Below, one piece after another: positions 47,759-59,377 of a DNA stretch of 64,000 bases. Below the pieces are notes generated by a model. It saw nothing but the letters and a program-made list of their open reading frames with translations. It was not told where the DNA came from and did no database searches. Position 1 is the stretch's first letter. Each line of letters begins with the position of its first letter. A program made the position numbers and the translations under genes. The DNA comes from Azorinus chamasolen (lineage: Eukaryota > Mollusca > Bivalvia > Cardiida > Solecurtidae), in the NCBI GenBank assembly GCA_963576725.1, contig OY755241.1:78542003-78606002 (forward strand), read 5' to 3'.

Positions 47759-47894
47759 AATGTTGCTGTGATCTCAGAAGCTGCTAGTTCTGGTATATCC
47801 CTGCAAGCTGATCGCCGAGCTTTGAACCAAAAACGTCGCGTTCATATTACTCTTGAACTGCCCTGGAGTGCTGACAGAGCCATCCAGCAGTTTG
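47759..47894 (+). CDS. SBNO helicase C-lobe exon: [12 protein letters not shown]
   Basis: Acceptor gtttgttgtag and donor gttagt. It reads [59 protein letters not shown] and the start of the QxxGRxHR motif VI belong to the SBNO second helicase lobe. Leaves one base. Confidence 0.95.
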
Positions 47895-48254
47895 GTTAGT
47901 CACATAAATTATCTTTATATTTAGCAGGCTGAACAAGTTGACGTCTTCTGATTGACCTTTTTTTTAGCTTGTCTGTTTCGAAGAATGCTAAGATGCAGAT
48001 GAGATGCTTTGTCAGTTAACCTAATCAATACTTAACTCTGCAGGCTAAGTTATTGTTGTCTGGAAAAAAAATATTGACAGCTACAGATTTCAAAGTAGAT
48101 TTATCTTCCAATTCTCCTTATTTGTAAAAGCAGTGTCGTTAAGAAACAAACTGTTTTGAAAGATAATAATAAATTTGCGGCTAGTGTGGAAAAGTTAAAT
48201 TCATCTTTTATGTTAGTTGTATGTATTGTCAAGTTTGAAGAACTTACTTTCCAT

Positions 48255-48669
48255 CATTTTTATGCCCCCATAGACGATAGTCGGGGGCATATTGTTTTTG
48301 CCCTGTCTGTCTGTTTGTCTGTTTGTTTGTCAGCAACTTTAACATTGGTCATAACTTTTGAGCCAGTATAGATAGAGACTTGATATTTGGCATACATATG
48401 TATCTCATGAAGCCGCACATTTTAAGGGGTGACGTGTCAAGGTCAAGGTCATCCTTCAAGGTCAGAGGTCAAATATATGGGTCAAATCGCCGACTTTAAC
48501 ATTGGCCATAACTTTTGGACCAGTAGAGATAGAGACTTGATATTTGGCATGCTTGTGTATCTCATGAGGCTGCACATTTTGAGGGGTGACATGTCAAGGT
48601 CAAGGTCAGAGGTCAAGGTCAGAGGTCAAATATATGAGGGGGAATAGTGTTTCACAAACACATCTTGTT
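48255..48669 (-). mobile_element. Helitron-like element (atgcccccatagacgatag head)
   Basis: Head atgcccccatagacgatagt/gggggcat, tgtctgtctgtttgtctg, two units with cataacttttgagccagtat and gtcaaggtcaaggtcatcc, and tail gtttcacaaacacatcttgtt (the same tail stands alone at 54585-54613). Confidence 0.6.
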
Positions 48670-48750
48670 ATATAATGGACAGGACACTGAGGTTTTGGAC
48701 TCTGTGAGTGTTGCTCACGTTTACAAACATTGGTATTTATTGTGTTACAG

Positions 48751-48863
48751 GTCGTACACACAGGTCTAACCAGGTGTCTGCTCCATAATACATGTTTCTA
48801 ATTTCGGAGCTGGCTGGAGAACAAAGGTTTGCGTCCACTGTCTCAAAACGGCTGGAAAGTTTG
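48751..48863 (+). CDS. SBNO exon: GRTHRSNQ with in-frame TAA
   Basis: Acceptor gtgttacag and donor gtaagc. It completes Gly, then reads [11 protein letters not shown], stop (48786-48788), [25 protein letters not shown]. Other SBNO proteins have Glu at the stop ([19 protein letters not shown]); GAA to TAA is one change. GRTHRSNQ is helicase motif VI, so the truncation falls directly after it. Confidence 0.92.
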
Positions 48864-49190
48864 GTAAGCTTAAATATGGCTCTGACTGTAGTGAAAATCT
48901 CTTTAAAAATGATACTCAAAAGAAGTATAGCTGTTCAGTGTTGATATTAAGCCTTTACATGACAAGTTGGCTTCCTTCTAAAAGGAAGCCAAGGAGAGAC
49001 CTGCAGCAGTTTTTATCGAAAATTTGCTATATACAGGAGCCGTTTGACAATGTTTTGGCACGGGATTGAAATAGGTTTCTATAAATAACTATTGTGCCTA
49101 TCAAGTAGTACGTGCATTATAATTAGAACGAAGATGGTGAATATCAAGCGCCACTGCTTAGGAGATATATAATGCTTTAATCGTTGCAAG

Positions 49191-50246
49191 TACACTGGAG
49201 AACCGTTATAACGCGGACTGTTTAACCGCGGTATCCGATATAACGCGGGTGGTCTGTGTCGCCGATTTTTTTTTTTAAATACCTCATTTATAGTAATATG
49301 ATTGAATATCGCAATGAAACATAAAATAAACTTAGGTAAACTTATCCGCCCGCAGCAGGCTAAAGGATAAAAACAAACACCGGTCCCTACATAAACAATT
49401 GAAGACAATCTTACGTGTGAAAAACTGACAACTGTCAACTCGTATATATGCCGCCATAAATGTAATACACACAGCTGATTACCGGCTCGTACGATGCGCA
49501 TGATGCCCTAATAGCATGGGAACCAGTAAAATCTTAACTGCATATTAATTGTGTGTATAATTGAGATGCGCATGTACTGAATTTTTTCACTGTCAAAGCC
49601 ACAAAAGTTCGCACTTTAATTATGAAAAACAAACATCATTAGAAATCTAAACCCCTAACTCAGTGCGGGTTTGGAGGTTATATGCTAATACAGAAAAGGG
49701 TGTGTACCCTTTGACCAATCAAATGAAATTTAAAACCCCAACAAATCACACGCAACATCACATGTGACCTTTCATTTTCTGAAAACAGTGACAGCCATGT
49801 TTATTGTTTTACACAGCAGGTTTAATCGGATAAGGGGTTTGACAGGCGCAGAGGCAATTACATCCCGTCAACAGGCTTGTATTATGAAATATACTTGGTT
49901 GCTTGAAATCATACTCGATTTAATTTGTAATTTTGTATAACCCCTTCCCTCATACAAACGTGTTTTCACGCATTTGCAAACACAGTAGACCCAGATCAGA
50001 CGGCCCCTAGAGGAGCCGTCTGATCAGGGTCTACTCTCTTTGCTAATAGAATTTGAAAGAGTTATGTGAGTGGGCGGGGAAACAAAGTAAACAAGTCAGT
50101 TTCGTTCGAAATTAGTTTATTTTAGGAAGATGGGGGTTTATGTAAGTACCCAGATAAAAAAAAACTCGTAACAAGGTGGTTCCATATATAACGCGGGTTG
50201 AATTTTATGTCCCCGGACCATCACATTGTAACGGGTCTCCAGTGTA
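49191..50246. mobile_element. Pogo/Tigger-like element, TA duplication
   Basis: Ends CACTGGAGAACCGTTATAAC (49193) and ACGGGTCTCCAGTG (to 50244) are each flanked by TA. Subterminal tataacgcggg words occur at both ends, as in pogo/Tigger elements. A ttaacccttccct-type MITE is nested at about 49938-50065. No transposase was recognised. Confidence 0.65.
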
Positions 50247-50384
50247 CATGTAGTTCTTTGAAAAAAATTCTTTGAATTGGAATTTATCCAGTCAGCAAGC
50301 TTCTCTAGTGACGCAATAAAGTGGTGCGGATAAACTTAGGTTTCTTAGAATAGAATAGAATACATATTAGAATAGTTATGAAAC

Positions 50385-51060
50385 TAAAAGCCCCGTACCC
50401 ACTGTCACGGTGCTGGTCCCGTACCCCACGGTACTTCCCGGCGAAGAAATAGTCGGCATCCTGGATGATACGGGGCCTTATTTCTTAAAAATTAAATGCA
50501 CATTCCCATATTCCCGACGTTGCCCCGGTGTTCCCCCGATTTAGAAGCAGGATCTTCCAGTTTGACCCCGGACTATCCGGGTTAGTTTCGGGTTTGGCAC
50601 GGTGTTTTTACGGTGTAGGGCCGGCGTTTTCCTGGTTGAACACGATACAATCCGGACGTAGCCGGTAGTGCAGCGGTGGCCGCCGGTATCACCCCGTCAT
50701 ATCCCGGGTGTGCGCCGGTGACAAGCTGGCGTTATCCGGGTATAAACGGGGGTTGACCGGCAGACAAACCGGCTCATACCTTGCCAGTCTCAACTCCACC
50801 GGTACAAAACGGAACTATATCGTCGTACACCGGAGCTATACCGGCCCAATGCCAGGTGTTCACCAAAGGTATATAGTGAATGAGGTGCTCGCCAACATCC
50901 CGGATTACTAGGGACTATCACGGTAAAGCCAGGGTAGAGACCCGTACCTGCATCGGAATATCCTGGAGTTGTCCTGGAATTGCCAGGATTAAGCCGGTTT
51001 GGATATCTTTCCCGGTGACTCAAGGTGACCCCCGGTGAGTGATAATACTAGCCGTTTCTA
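50385..51060. other. GC-rich, CCGG-rich block of unknown nature
   Basis: Dense ccgg, ccggt and cccgg words (for example ctatccgggttagtttcggg, accggagctataccggccca) make about 650 bp unlike the AT-rich surroundings. Short ORFs occur on both strands but none resembles a known protein. No terminal repeats were found by eye. Confidence 0.45.
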
Positions 51061-51880
51061 AGGCATAATGATCCTTAACAATGTAAGTACATGTATTTCA
51101 ATTTTCTGTAAATATGCATATTTTGATGGAATAACGGGAAAATCACCAATAGAAATATACGAATAAGAAAATAGAAAAAAAAAGAGAACTTTTTTTTTGT
51201 TTGTTAAATTGGTTACGATTTATCAGTTTAATTAACTCAATCAGCTCGTTAAAATGTTTTTTCTAATAAAAAAACAATGCTTTTGTGGCCGATTTTAGGC
51301 TGCGAATCTCATATCGGCGGATATGAGAATCATATCCGGTGTTTAGTCATACGGACTTAAATCCACCGCTGGAGAAACGCGGTTTAACAAGAATCAAGTC
51401 AGAAAGCAAAGATTAATGGATAAAAGTACATGTTTCCATTCTACTCGCATGCTAATTAGATTAAGAAGCTCTTAAAGAGGCTGGAAATGGCATAGACCTA
51501 AATAATATGTTCAGCTCCATCGAGGTCAATCTAAAAATAGAAACTGAGCCGACCATTACTCGAATTTTAGACGGAATGCAAAAATGATTGCACTTTGTTC
51601 TGGGATAATCATGTCTATTTGAATTAAAATATCGATAATCTGGATTCAACTGATCCAATTGTTCAAATTCAATCACGTTTGGTTAGTGATAGTTTGACTG
51701 CGTATTTTTTATATAACCAAAACTCGCGCATGCGAATAGCCACAACTGGTCCCGTCCGGTAGACGGCGATATTCTTTTTACTATCCCAATTCAAAACTCC
51801 TTGAGATAAATTGTAAACCATCCCAGAATACGCCGACATCCAATTCCAACACTGAGGAAAGACCTAATGGTCTCTCCAAT
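51061..51880. other. AT-rich stretch without gene
   Basis: It has poly-A and poly-T runs near 51170-51200 and a short inverted tcatatcggcgga/tatgagaatcatatcc near 51310. No exon was found. Confidence 0.4.
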
Positions 51881-52350
51881 AAAGATGCCTCTTGACTCCT
51901 TTGAAAACAGTAGACCCAGATCAGACGGCTCCTGTCTGATCAGGGTCTACTGTTTGCTTATGGCATTATATAGATGCGATTCTGCAGTTTCTGCCATGGT
52001 TTTGTAGTTTAATGCAAGGTAAAAGTCATGTGGAAAGCTCCTTAGGACTCTTTCTGCAGTACTTTAATTCTGAGTTAGGCAGTCAGTACTTTGAAAGACC
52101 CTCATGTATATTTACTACAGCATGCATAGACTTAACCCTTTACTCCACAAATATGCCTTTCTATGCCTTTACAAACAGGGTAGACTCAGATCAGGGTTTG
52201 CACTGTTTGCTTTAATATGATATAGTATAGATATGAATATACAGTTTCCGTAAGTCAAAAATTCCTGTGTCCATGTGCTATTATAGCAATTTATCTAATT
52301 AATATTCATGATGCCATTATTTCTTACATGAATATTCATTAAGTTAAGAC
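51880..52350. repeat. Two ttaaccc MITE copies
   Basis: tagacccagatcagacggct/ctgatcagggtctactgttt lies at about 51905-51955. A copy with gcctttacaaacagggtaga and tacatgaatattcatt follows at about 52133-52345. Confidence 0.5.
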
Positions 52351-52361
52351 ACAATGTTTAT

Positions 52362-52685
52362 TATGCCCCCACAATGTGGTGGCATATAGGGTTGCTCTTA
52401 TCTGTACATACGGACATACAGATAAGAGCAACCCTATCTAGAAGAATTTGTCCGGGCTCTTTCTTGGAAAGTATTTGTCCAATTCACACCAAACTTTACA
52501 CACATGTTTGTTGCCATTATATCTTGGTCAAGTTTGATGGCCATGTAAATCGCTTCAGTAGTTGCATACTTTACATACATGTCCATGAGCATATATCAAT
52601 TTTATAATGATGATGGCCCTCTTGTCTGTGATAAAAAATCTGAAGTGCAGGCATCAGTGTCCTATGGACACATTTCTAGTTTGCT
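52362..52685 (-). mobile_element. Helitron-like element (atgcccccacaatgtgg head)
   Basis: Head atgcccccacaatgtggtgg/catat. An inverted gataagagcaaccctat pair lies within, then one body unit and possible tails gatggccctcttgt (52625) and acatttctagttt (52682). Confidence 0.45.
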
Positions 52686-52829
52686 ATGTGATGGCTTACA
52701 TCTCATATCACATCAGGAGATACTTTGTTCAAGGAATCTAATGTACATAATCAGAGGCTCCGAGTCCCTCATGAGCCATTTGATCAGGGTCTGTACTGTT
52801 TGTTAAAAAAAAAAATCTTCAGTAATGCA

Positions 52830-53280
52830 TTTTTAGCTCCACTTTTTCAAAAAGTGGAGCTATTATCATGACCCTCTCGTCGGCATTGGCGTTGGTTAAC
52901 CTTTTTGTTAAGGTCCTTTTCTCAGAAACCATCAAAGATATTTGGTTCATATTTGGTATGTATGTTAACTATCACAAGGGGAACCAATTTCACAAGGGTA
53001 GGTAACCCTAAAATTAAGTTTGCCATAGTTATGCCCCTTTTCGACTTAGAATTTTCATTGTTGGTTAAGTTTTATGTTCAGTTCCATGTCTCAGAAACTG
53101 TCCAAGATATTTGGTTAATCTTTGGTATACATATTAACTATTACAAGGGGGACCCATTTCACAAGGGCAGGTAACCCTAAAATTAATTTTGCTGTTGTTA
53201 TCTGCCCTTTCTGACTTAGACTTCCACTACACAATCCAGCACTAAAGAAAGTGGAACGCACTGTTATACAACTTTTTGTT
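52830..53280 (-). mobile_element. Helitron-like element (agctccactttttc head)
   Basis: Hairpin agctccactttttcaaaaag/tggagct, ctctcgtcggc, units with tcagaaaccatcaaagatat and caaggggaaccaatttcaca, and tail tatacaactttttgtt. A second copy is at 57452-58075. Confidence 0.6.
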
Positions 53281-53299
53281 TAATTAATATTTATATAGT

Positions 53300-53695
53300 T
53301 AACATCAGTTGTCCAGTTTCTGTATTAATTACAATCAGTCATCAGACAAATCTGTGAAGCAATACTACAATCAGTCATTAGACAAATCTGTAAAGCAATA
53401 CTACAATCAGTCACCAGACAAATCTGTGAAGCAATACTACAATCAGTCACCAGACAAATCTGTGAAGCAATACTACAATCAGTCATCAGACAAATCTGTG
53501 AAGCAATACTACAATCAGTCACCAGACAAATCTGTGAAGCAATACTACAATCAGTCACCAGACAAATCTGTGAAGCAATACTACAATCAGTCACCAGACA
53601 AATCTGTGAAGCAATACCAGTAATATCAGTTGTCCAGTTTCTGTATTAATTACAATCCGTCACCAGACAAATCAGTGTCAGAAGCAATACCAGAG
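53300..53695. repeat. 36-bp minisatellite
   Basis: About eight copies of a 36-bp unit (caatcagtcaccagacaaat, ctgtgaagcaatacta). The flank tcagttgtccagtttctgta is itself duplicated at 53305 and 53627. Both strands stay open because 36 is divisible by three; a coding role is not supported. Confidence 0.85.
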
Positions 53696-54228
53696 CACAT
53701 TTAACCTGTATTGAGAAACATTTTCATTGAAAATATCACTTTGGCAATCTTTTTTTTTTTTTAGAAAAGCATACATAGAAGGGCCCATTTTATTTCATTC
53801 CAGCCAGAGGAGTGCAACAAGTGCTGGTATATAAGTAGAAAATTACTATGAATGACATCAACATGGAATCTGCTATTCACTTCACTGAATAGGGCATATA
53901 TCAAACTGTGTTTTAGCCGTTACCAACAGATATAGAAGCTTGTTGACAAAATGTATCAGACAGGTCGCAAATTCACTACAAAAAATTTTGAGAGCCTGAC
54001 AATAGATTATTTAATTAACAATTAACCAATAAGCTAAGTTTTAGCGTGCAATATGCATGGCAAAAAAATGTGAACCTTTCAGAATTTTGCATGAATGACA
54101 CAATTCTAAGGTCTGACTGTGACACTGAATGTGTTAAAATTTCAATCCATCCATTTTTGTAAGAAATAGTTTTGTGCATATTATATACATTTGACTCAAT
54201 TTGCACTCTTGTTTTGTTCTGCTTATAG

Positions 54229-54300
54229 GGAGCTTTGACCCATGGTGACAGAAGAGCAACAGAGAGTCGGGACCTCAGCCGCTTTAACTTTGATAACAAG
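54229..54300 (+). CDS. SBNO exon: [20 protein letters not shown]
   Basis: Acceptor tgcttatag and a weak donor gtcaga. It has 24 codons in phase 0, [20 protein letters not shown] then FDNK, identical or nearly so to SBNO1. Confidence 0.96.
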
Positions 54301-54609
54301 GTCAGATTGATTGATATATAAAGAAAAAAGACTTTTACTATATTGCCAAGTTATAATCTCACCCAGATTCCTCTCTTCAGGAATTGATTATAAGGGAAGT
54401 ATTGTTTTTTTCACATACAGGGGTGTGATGTCAGGGCTTGTAGAGTAGGAAACATAACATTGAGCAAGGAAATTTGAAACAAGCGACAGATTTAATGTGG
54501 GAACTATACAATATAAAACTCTTTTTAACACCTCTCCCCACCGGGATCAAACAGGGAACAGTTCATACATTAAGGTCAAATCGGGGCGCAGTGTTTCACA
54601 AACACATCT

Positions 54610-54895
54610 TGTTAACTAAGAATTTTTGGTAAAGGGTTTTGTTAAAGTCCACTTATTTGCATAACCCTTTGTGATAAAACTGAAACTTCGAACACTTGTT
54701 CATCTTCACAAGCTTCATCTGTAGGCAAGTGTACATAACTCTGTCAAGCATTTTGACAGAATTATGGCCCTTTTTAACTTAGAATTTTGGGTTAAGGTAT
54801 TTGTTAAGGGCCACTTATTTACATAACCCTTTGAGATAAAACTTTGAAACTGGGAATATAACCCTTAACAGAATTATTGCCCTTTTTAACTTAGG
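54610..54895 (-). mobile_element. Helitron-like fragment, ~145-bp unit family
   Basis: Two partial units (gtgataaaactgaaacttcg, atctgtaggcaagtgtacat) without head or tail, next to a tail of the family seen at 48669. Confidence 0.5.
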
Positions 54896-55124
54896 TTTTT
54901 CTTTCCATTAAGATTTCAAAGAGACCCAACATCTTGTAAACTATTAAAGATATTTTACTGGAACTTTGAATACTTGCTGCTAGTGTCATTGGACACCATT
55001 TTAGTCCACTATGAAGAATTTTTACACTAACAATACTGAGAATTGTTAAGTGAACTGTGACAAGGCACATTAGCAATTGCAGCATAGTTTTTTAATAGGT
55101 ACAGCTACAGTATCAAAATAATAA

Positions 55125-55489
55125 TACAGTGCTCCCTCCCTACAACGGCCCTCTCAATAACGATTCCCTCCTTACAACAACGCATGTCACTATTTCCGAA
55201 ACAATAAGGTTCCAGACACAACCTTGTCCATCGTATTTTCTTTATGCCTCCATCAAACCCTATGTTGTGACCACTCTTTAGAATCGTCACTTTGTGACGA
55301 TTCTAAAGAGTGGTCACAACATGGGGTTTGATGGAGGCATAACGGTTTTAGTTCTCGAAATACACCTTAGTTGGGGATCTGCAAACAAGCTAATTATGTT
55401 TGATTTTCCCTCCCTATAACAACTCCCTCTGAACAACGCACACAATCTTCGTATCCCAAATGGTATCGTTGTAGAGAGGGAGCACTGTA
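55125..55489. mobile_element. Second pogo/Tigger-like element with nested palindrome
   Basis: Ends CAGTGCTCCCTCCCTACAAC (55127) and GTTGTAGAGAGGGAGCACTG (to 55487) lie between TA dinucleotides (55125-55126 and 55488-55489). The caaaccctatgttgtgacca palindrome (about 55248-55345) is nested inside. Confidence 0.7.
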
Positions 55490-56099
55490 CTTTTCAAATA
55501 TAATAGAAAGTGTGACTCGAGTCACAGATGGAACTCGCCAAAAGTGGCCCCTTGATAAAGATGGGACAGCTGGTACTTTGTTGCTGAGGCTGTTGACTAC
55601 TTACCTGTTATGAGATATCCAGACACATCAACTTTGTCAATTTTAAATAAAAGTTAACAGTTCATTTGATTAACTGGTTAAATGGTCGAAAGCATGAAGG
55701 ATTAATTGGTTAGTGAAAACACGATTATTGACATCCCTTGCGTTTAGAGAGATGTACTACAATTCCATGGCTCAAAGTACATTACAGGCTGAGAAAACTA
55801 GGAAAACAACATCATCTGTCACAGAAAACTGCTTATTCATAAAAAATTGTAACAATTCAGCTGTATGGAGGTTATAGATTCAACCGTCTGTCAAGAAAAA
55901 TGAGATTTATTTTGTTTATGCAGCCATGGAGTGGGGGTAAGTAAAACTTGTAAAAAATGTGAGTCAAACAGTCAAGCATTAAAATTACTGTTTGAATATG
56001 TTTCCTGTTGAAACACCCCTAAATCAAGATCAAAAGGCAGACTTTTATATATATTTCGTATCATTCCTAAATGTAAGTTGTGTTGTGTCTTCTTTCCAG

Positions 56100-56199
56100 T
56101 TTGGCAGAATGGCCTTAGAGTCTGTGATGAAAACTGTATGTGGGTTTGAGAGTCCGCTTGTGCCAATGCCTGAGGATTATGGATCAAAGTTCATCCAAG
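56100..56199 (+). CDS. SBNO exon: FGRMALESVMKTV
   Basis: Acceptor tctttccag and donor gtaaat. It reads FGRMALESVMKTVCGFESPL, VPMPEDYGSKFIQ. It corresponds to 'yGRNALEiVMKsI...sP.v.pP.DY...F' of SBNO1. Leaves one base. Confidence 0.92.
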
Positions 56200-56609
56200 G
56201 TAAATTTGACAGAAGCAGAATGTTTGGCTGTTACCTTTTAGTATGCAGGGCAACTGTGATGAGTTTAACCTTTTGAATGCTGAATATTCCAAGTGGACTA
56301 GCCCATCACTGATTTACTGTAGAGTATGAAAGGCTGAAATTTGATTGCCAAACAGTGCAGTCCCTGATCAGATGATACCTTTAGGAGTCCTCTCATCTGA
56401 CTCTACACTGTTGGCAAATGCCTGTACCCTCCTTTAGCGAATTCCAGGGTTAAAACATGGGCTGTCTAAGTTTACAAATCAATAGTTCAAAAGGCTGTCA
56501 TAACTCTGACACCTGTTTGTGTACTATATAAACAAAAATATACATGAGTCATACATGCCTGGTGATTATAGTGAAATCTCTAGTGCCAAGATTTTTTTAT
56601 ATTTTACAG

Positions 56610-56684
56610 ATGCAAAGAAGTCATTAATTGGCGTTGGCATGATGGTAGAAGATCCGCCTGGTTCTGTTCCTATGCTAGAAAAGG
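56610..56684 (+). CDS. SBNO exon with GC donor
   Basis: Acceptor tattttacag. It completes Asp, then AKKSLIGVGMMVEDPPGSVP, MLEK. The next exon (59378) needs one base left over; only the GC at 56685-56686 (aagg|gcatgt) provides it and restores LEK-DYNNIS as in SBNO1 (LDKDYNNIG). No in-phase GT donor is near. Confidence 0.88.
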
Positions 56685-57451
56685 GCATGTTGAGTGTGGA
56701 AGTTGGAAAAGGATAAGTTCGTTAAATTTCATATTTCATGAAGAAACCCTGATCAGAGGGCTCTTAAAGAAGCTGTCTGATCTGTGTGTACTCTGTTTGC
56801 AAAGGCATTAACAGCCATATCTAATGCATTGTAAGCATCCACTTATACTAGTCTTTGTCTTACATTGTAATAACAATTTTTGTATAAACATAAGTATACC
56901 CCCGCAAACTAGTTTGAACATGGGTAAGTGGTGTCACGAACTACTCCTTCAGTTTTAAAGCTATTCAGTTTATGTTTGATATACATAATAACTTGGAATG
57001 GTACATGTGCAAGACACAATTTTCATGTGTTTAGCTCTGGGAATTACAGAATTATCTCCCCTTGAACTTTGAGTATTTTTTGTCATTTTGGCTTGAAGCA
57101 TGGGAAGTTGCGCGTGTCGTGAACTCCTCTTTCAATTTGAAAGTTATTCACTTTATACTTGGTATACATAATACCCATGAATGGTAGATGTGCAAGACAC
57201 AATTTTCATGTGTTTAGAACTGTGCATTGCAGAATTATCTCCCTTTGAACTTTGAGGTTTTTTTTGTCAATTTGGCATAAATGGGTAGTTGATGTCACAC
57301 ACTCCTCCTTCAATTTTAAAGTTATTGAATTTATGTTTGGTATATATAATAACCACGAATGGTAGATGTGCAAGACATAATTGTCATGTGTTTAGCATTG
57401 GGTAGTGCAGAATTATTTCCCCTTGAACTTTGAGTATTTTTTGTCATTTTT

Positions 57452-58075
57452 AGCTCCACTTTTTCAAAAAGTGGAGGTATTGTCATGACCCTCTCGTCGG
57501 CGTCGGCGTCGGCGTTGGTTAACCTTTTTGTTAAGGTCCTTTTCTCAGAAACCATCAAAGATATTTGGTTCATATTTGGTATATATGTTTACTATCACAA
57601 GGGGAACCCATTTCACAAGGGTAGGTAACTCTAAAATTAATTTTGCCATAGTTATGCCCCTTTTTCGACTTAAAATTTTCATTGCTGGTTAAGTTTTATG
57701 TTCAGGTCCATGTCTCAGAAACTGTCAAAGATCTTTGGCTCATCTTTGGTATACACATTAACTATCACAAGGGGAACCCATTTCACAAGGGTAGGTAACC
57801 CTAAAATTAATTTTGCAATAGTTATGCCCCTTTTTCGACTTACAATTTTCATTGTTGGTTAAGTTTAATGTTCAGGTCCATGTCTCAGAAACTGTCCAAG
57901 ATATTTGGTTCATCTTTGGTATACATATTAACTATTACAAGGGGGACCCATTTCACAAGGGTAGGTAACCCTAAAATTAATTTTGCTGTTGTTATCTCCC
58001 CTTTCGGACTTAAACTTCCACTACACTATCCAGCACTAAAGAAAGTGGAGCGCGCTGTCTGCGGACAGCTCTTGT
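57452..58075 (-). mobile_element. Inner Helitron-like element (agctccactttttc head)
   Basis: Head agctccactttttcaaaaag, ctctcgtcggcgtcggcgtc, three ~160-bp units, and tail gcggacagctcttgtt. Host sequence on the two sides joins as gtcattt-tgtatgaa, the uninterrupted unit of the host element. Confidence 0.7.
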
Positions 58076-58614
58076 TGTATGAACCATGGGAAGTTGGTGT
58101 CGCAAACCTTTCCTTCAATTTAAAAGTTATTCAGTTTATATTTGGTATACATAATAAACATGAATAGTACATGAGAAAGACATAATTTTCATGCATTTAG
58201 AGCTTTGTATTGCAAAATTTTCATGCATTTAGAGCTTTGTATTGCAAAATTATCTCCCCTTGAACTTAGATTTTTGTAATTTTGACATAAAACATGGGTA
58301 GTTGGTATCACAAACTCCTTCAGTTTTCAGTGTAAATGTAGTATACATACAAACGGTTTAACCATAAATAGTAGGTGTGCAAGACACAGTTTTCATTTGT
58401 TTAGCACTGGGCATTGCAGAATTATCTCCCCCTTGAACTTTCAGTATTTTTGGCATGAAACATTAGGAGTTGATGTTGCAAACTCCAGCTCCTTCAGTTA
58501 TTGAATTGATGGTTGTCATGCTTAATAATCACGAATAGCAGATATGCAAGACGCAATTTTCATATGTTTAGTTGCAGGCATTACAGGATTATTTCCCCTT
58601 GAACTTTGAGTATT

Positions 58615-59053
58615 TTTATGCCCCCGTTGACGATAGTCAGGGGGCATTATGTTTTGCACCTGTCCGTCCGTCACGCTTTTATGTGCAGTTGGTTGTCACA
58701 GTTTTTTCATTGTCTTATATCTCACTAACCACTATAGCTATTGGCATGGAATTGCATATATACATACACCATCCATATTTTCATTGCGCACCCAGCCCAG
58801 GCTGCCTGCAAGCCCAAGGTCAAGGTCAAATGACTTGGAAATTTGACATGCAGTTGGTTGTCACATTTACGTGCAGCTGGTTGTCACAGTTTTTTCATTG
58901 TCATATATATATAAACCACCCTCCATATTTTCATTGCGCACCCAGCCCAGGCTGCCCACAAGCCCAAGGTCAAGGTCAAATGACTTAGGAACTTTACGTG
59001 CGGCTAGGCAAGCACCATCACATAGCTGTGTCTTACAGACATAATTTTCTAGT
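58615..59053 (-). mobile_element. Inner Helitron-like element (atgcccccgttgacgatag head)
   Basis: Head atgcccccgttgacgatagt/cagggggcat, ctgtccgtccgtc, body with caaggtcaaggtcaaatgac, and tail gacataattttctagtt. Host words gagtattttt and gttttggtc join across it. Confidence 0.7.
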
Positions 59054-59377
59054 TGTGTTTTGGTCCTGTTATAATGGGTAGTTGGTGTCACAAACTTGGT
59101 TTTGCAATCAAAGCTGCCTTGCGAGATTATTCATCACCTTTAGTGATAGTTCTAGTTCATAATGAATTTAGATTGCTGACAAATAACTGGAGCTGTACAT
59201 AAAGATGTCTCAGTAGAATATTTCTCCACCAAACTCTGTCACAGTGTGACTCCATAGAATTGCTCTTGCAGGTGATTCATATAATGAGCAGCAGGGTAGA
59301 ATTTGGCTGAGAGAATTTGATTTTGATAGATTAGTATGCATCTTAATTACAGCAGATAACATGTTCTTCTTTTGTAG

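Larger units (their letters stand above)
56895..59155 (-). mobile_element. Helitron-like element hosting two others
   Basis: Head acccccgcaaactagtttga with gggta, units with gcaagacacaattttcatgt and cccttgaactttgagtattt, and end atcacctttagtgatagttc tagtt. It is interrupted by 57452-58075 and 58615-59053. Confidence 0.6.

Noticed and set aside
8877..48788. Reassigned stop codons or a variant genetic code
   Set aside because: The three stops (TAA, TAG, TAA) replace different residue types, and a frameshift is also present. TAA is the natural end of the last HELZ2-like exon. Pseudogene decay or sequence error is simpler.
50708..51023. Possible genes in the CCGG-rich block
   Set aside because: The ORFs are short, overlap on both strands, have no splice sites or family resemblance, and are explained by composition.
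53309..53623. Long repetitive ORF (NQSxDKSVKQYY units) on + and its mirror on -
   Set aside because: It arises from a 36-bp minisatellite whose period is divisible by three. There is no start context, splice support or homology.
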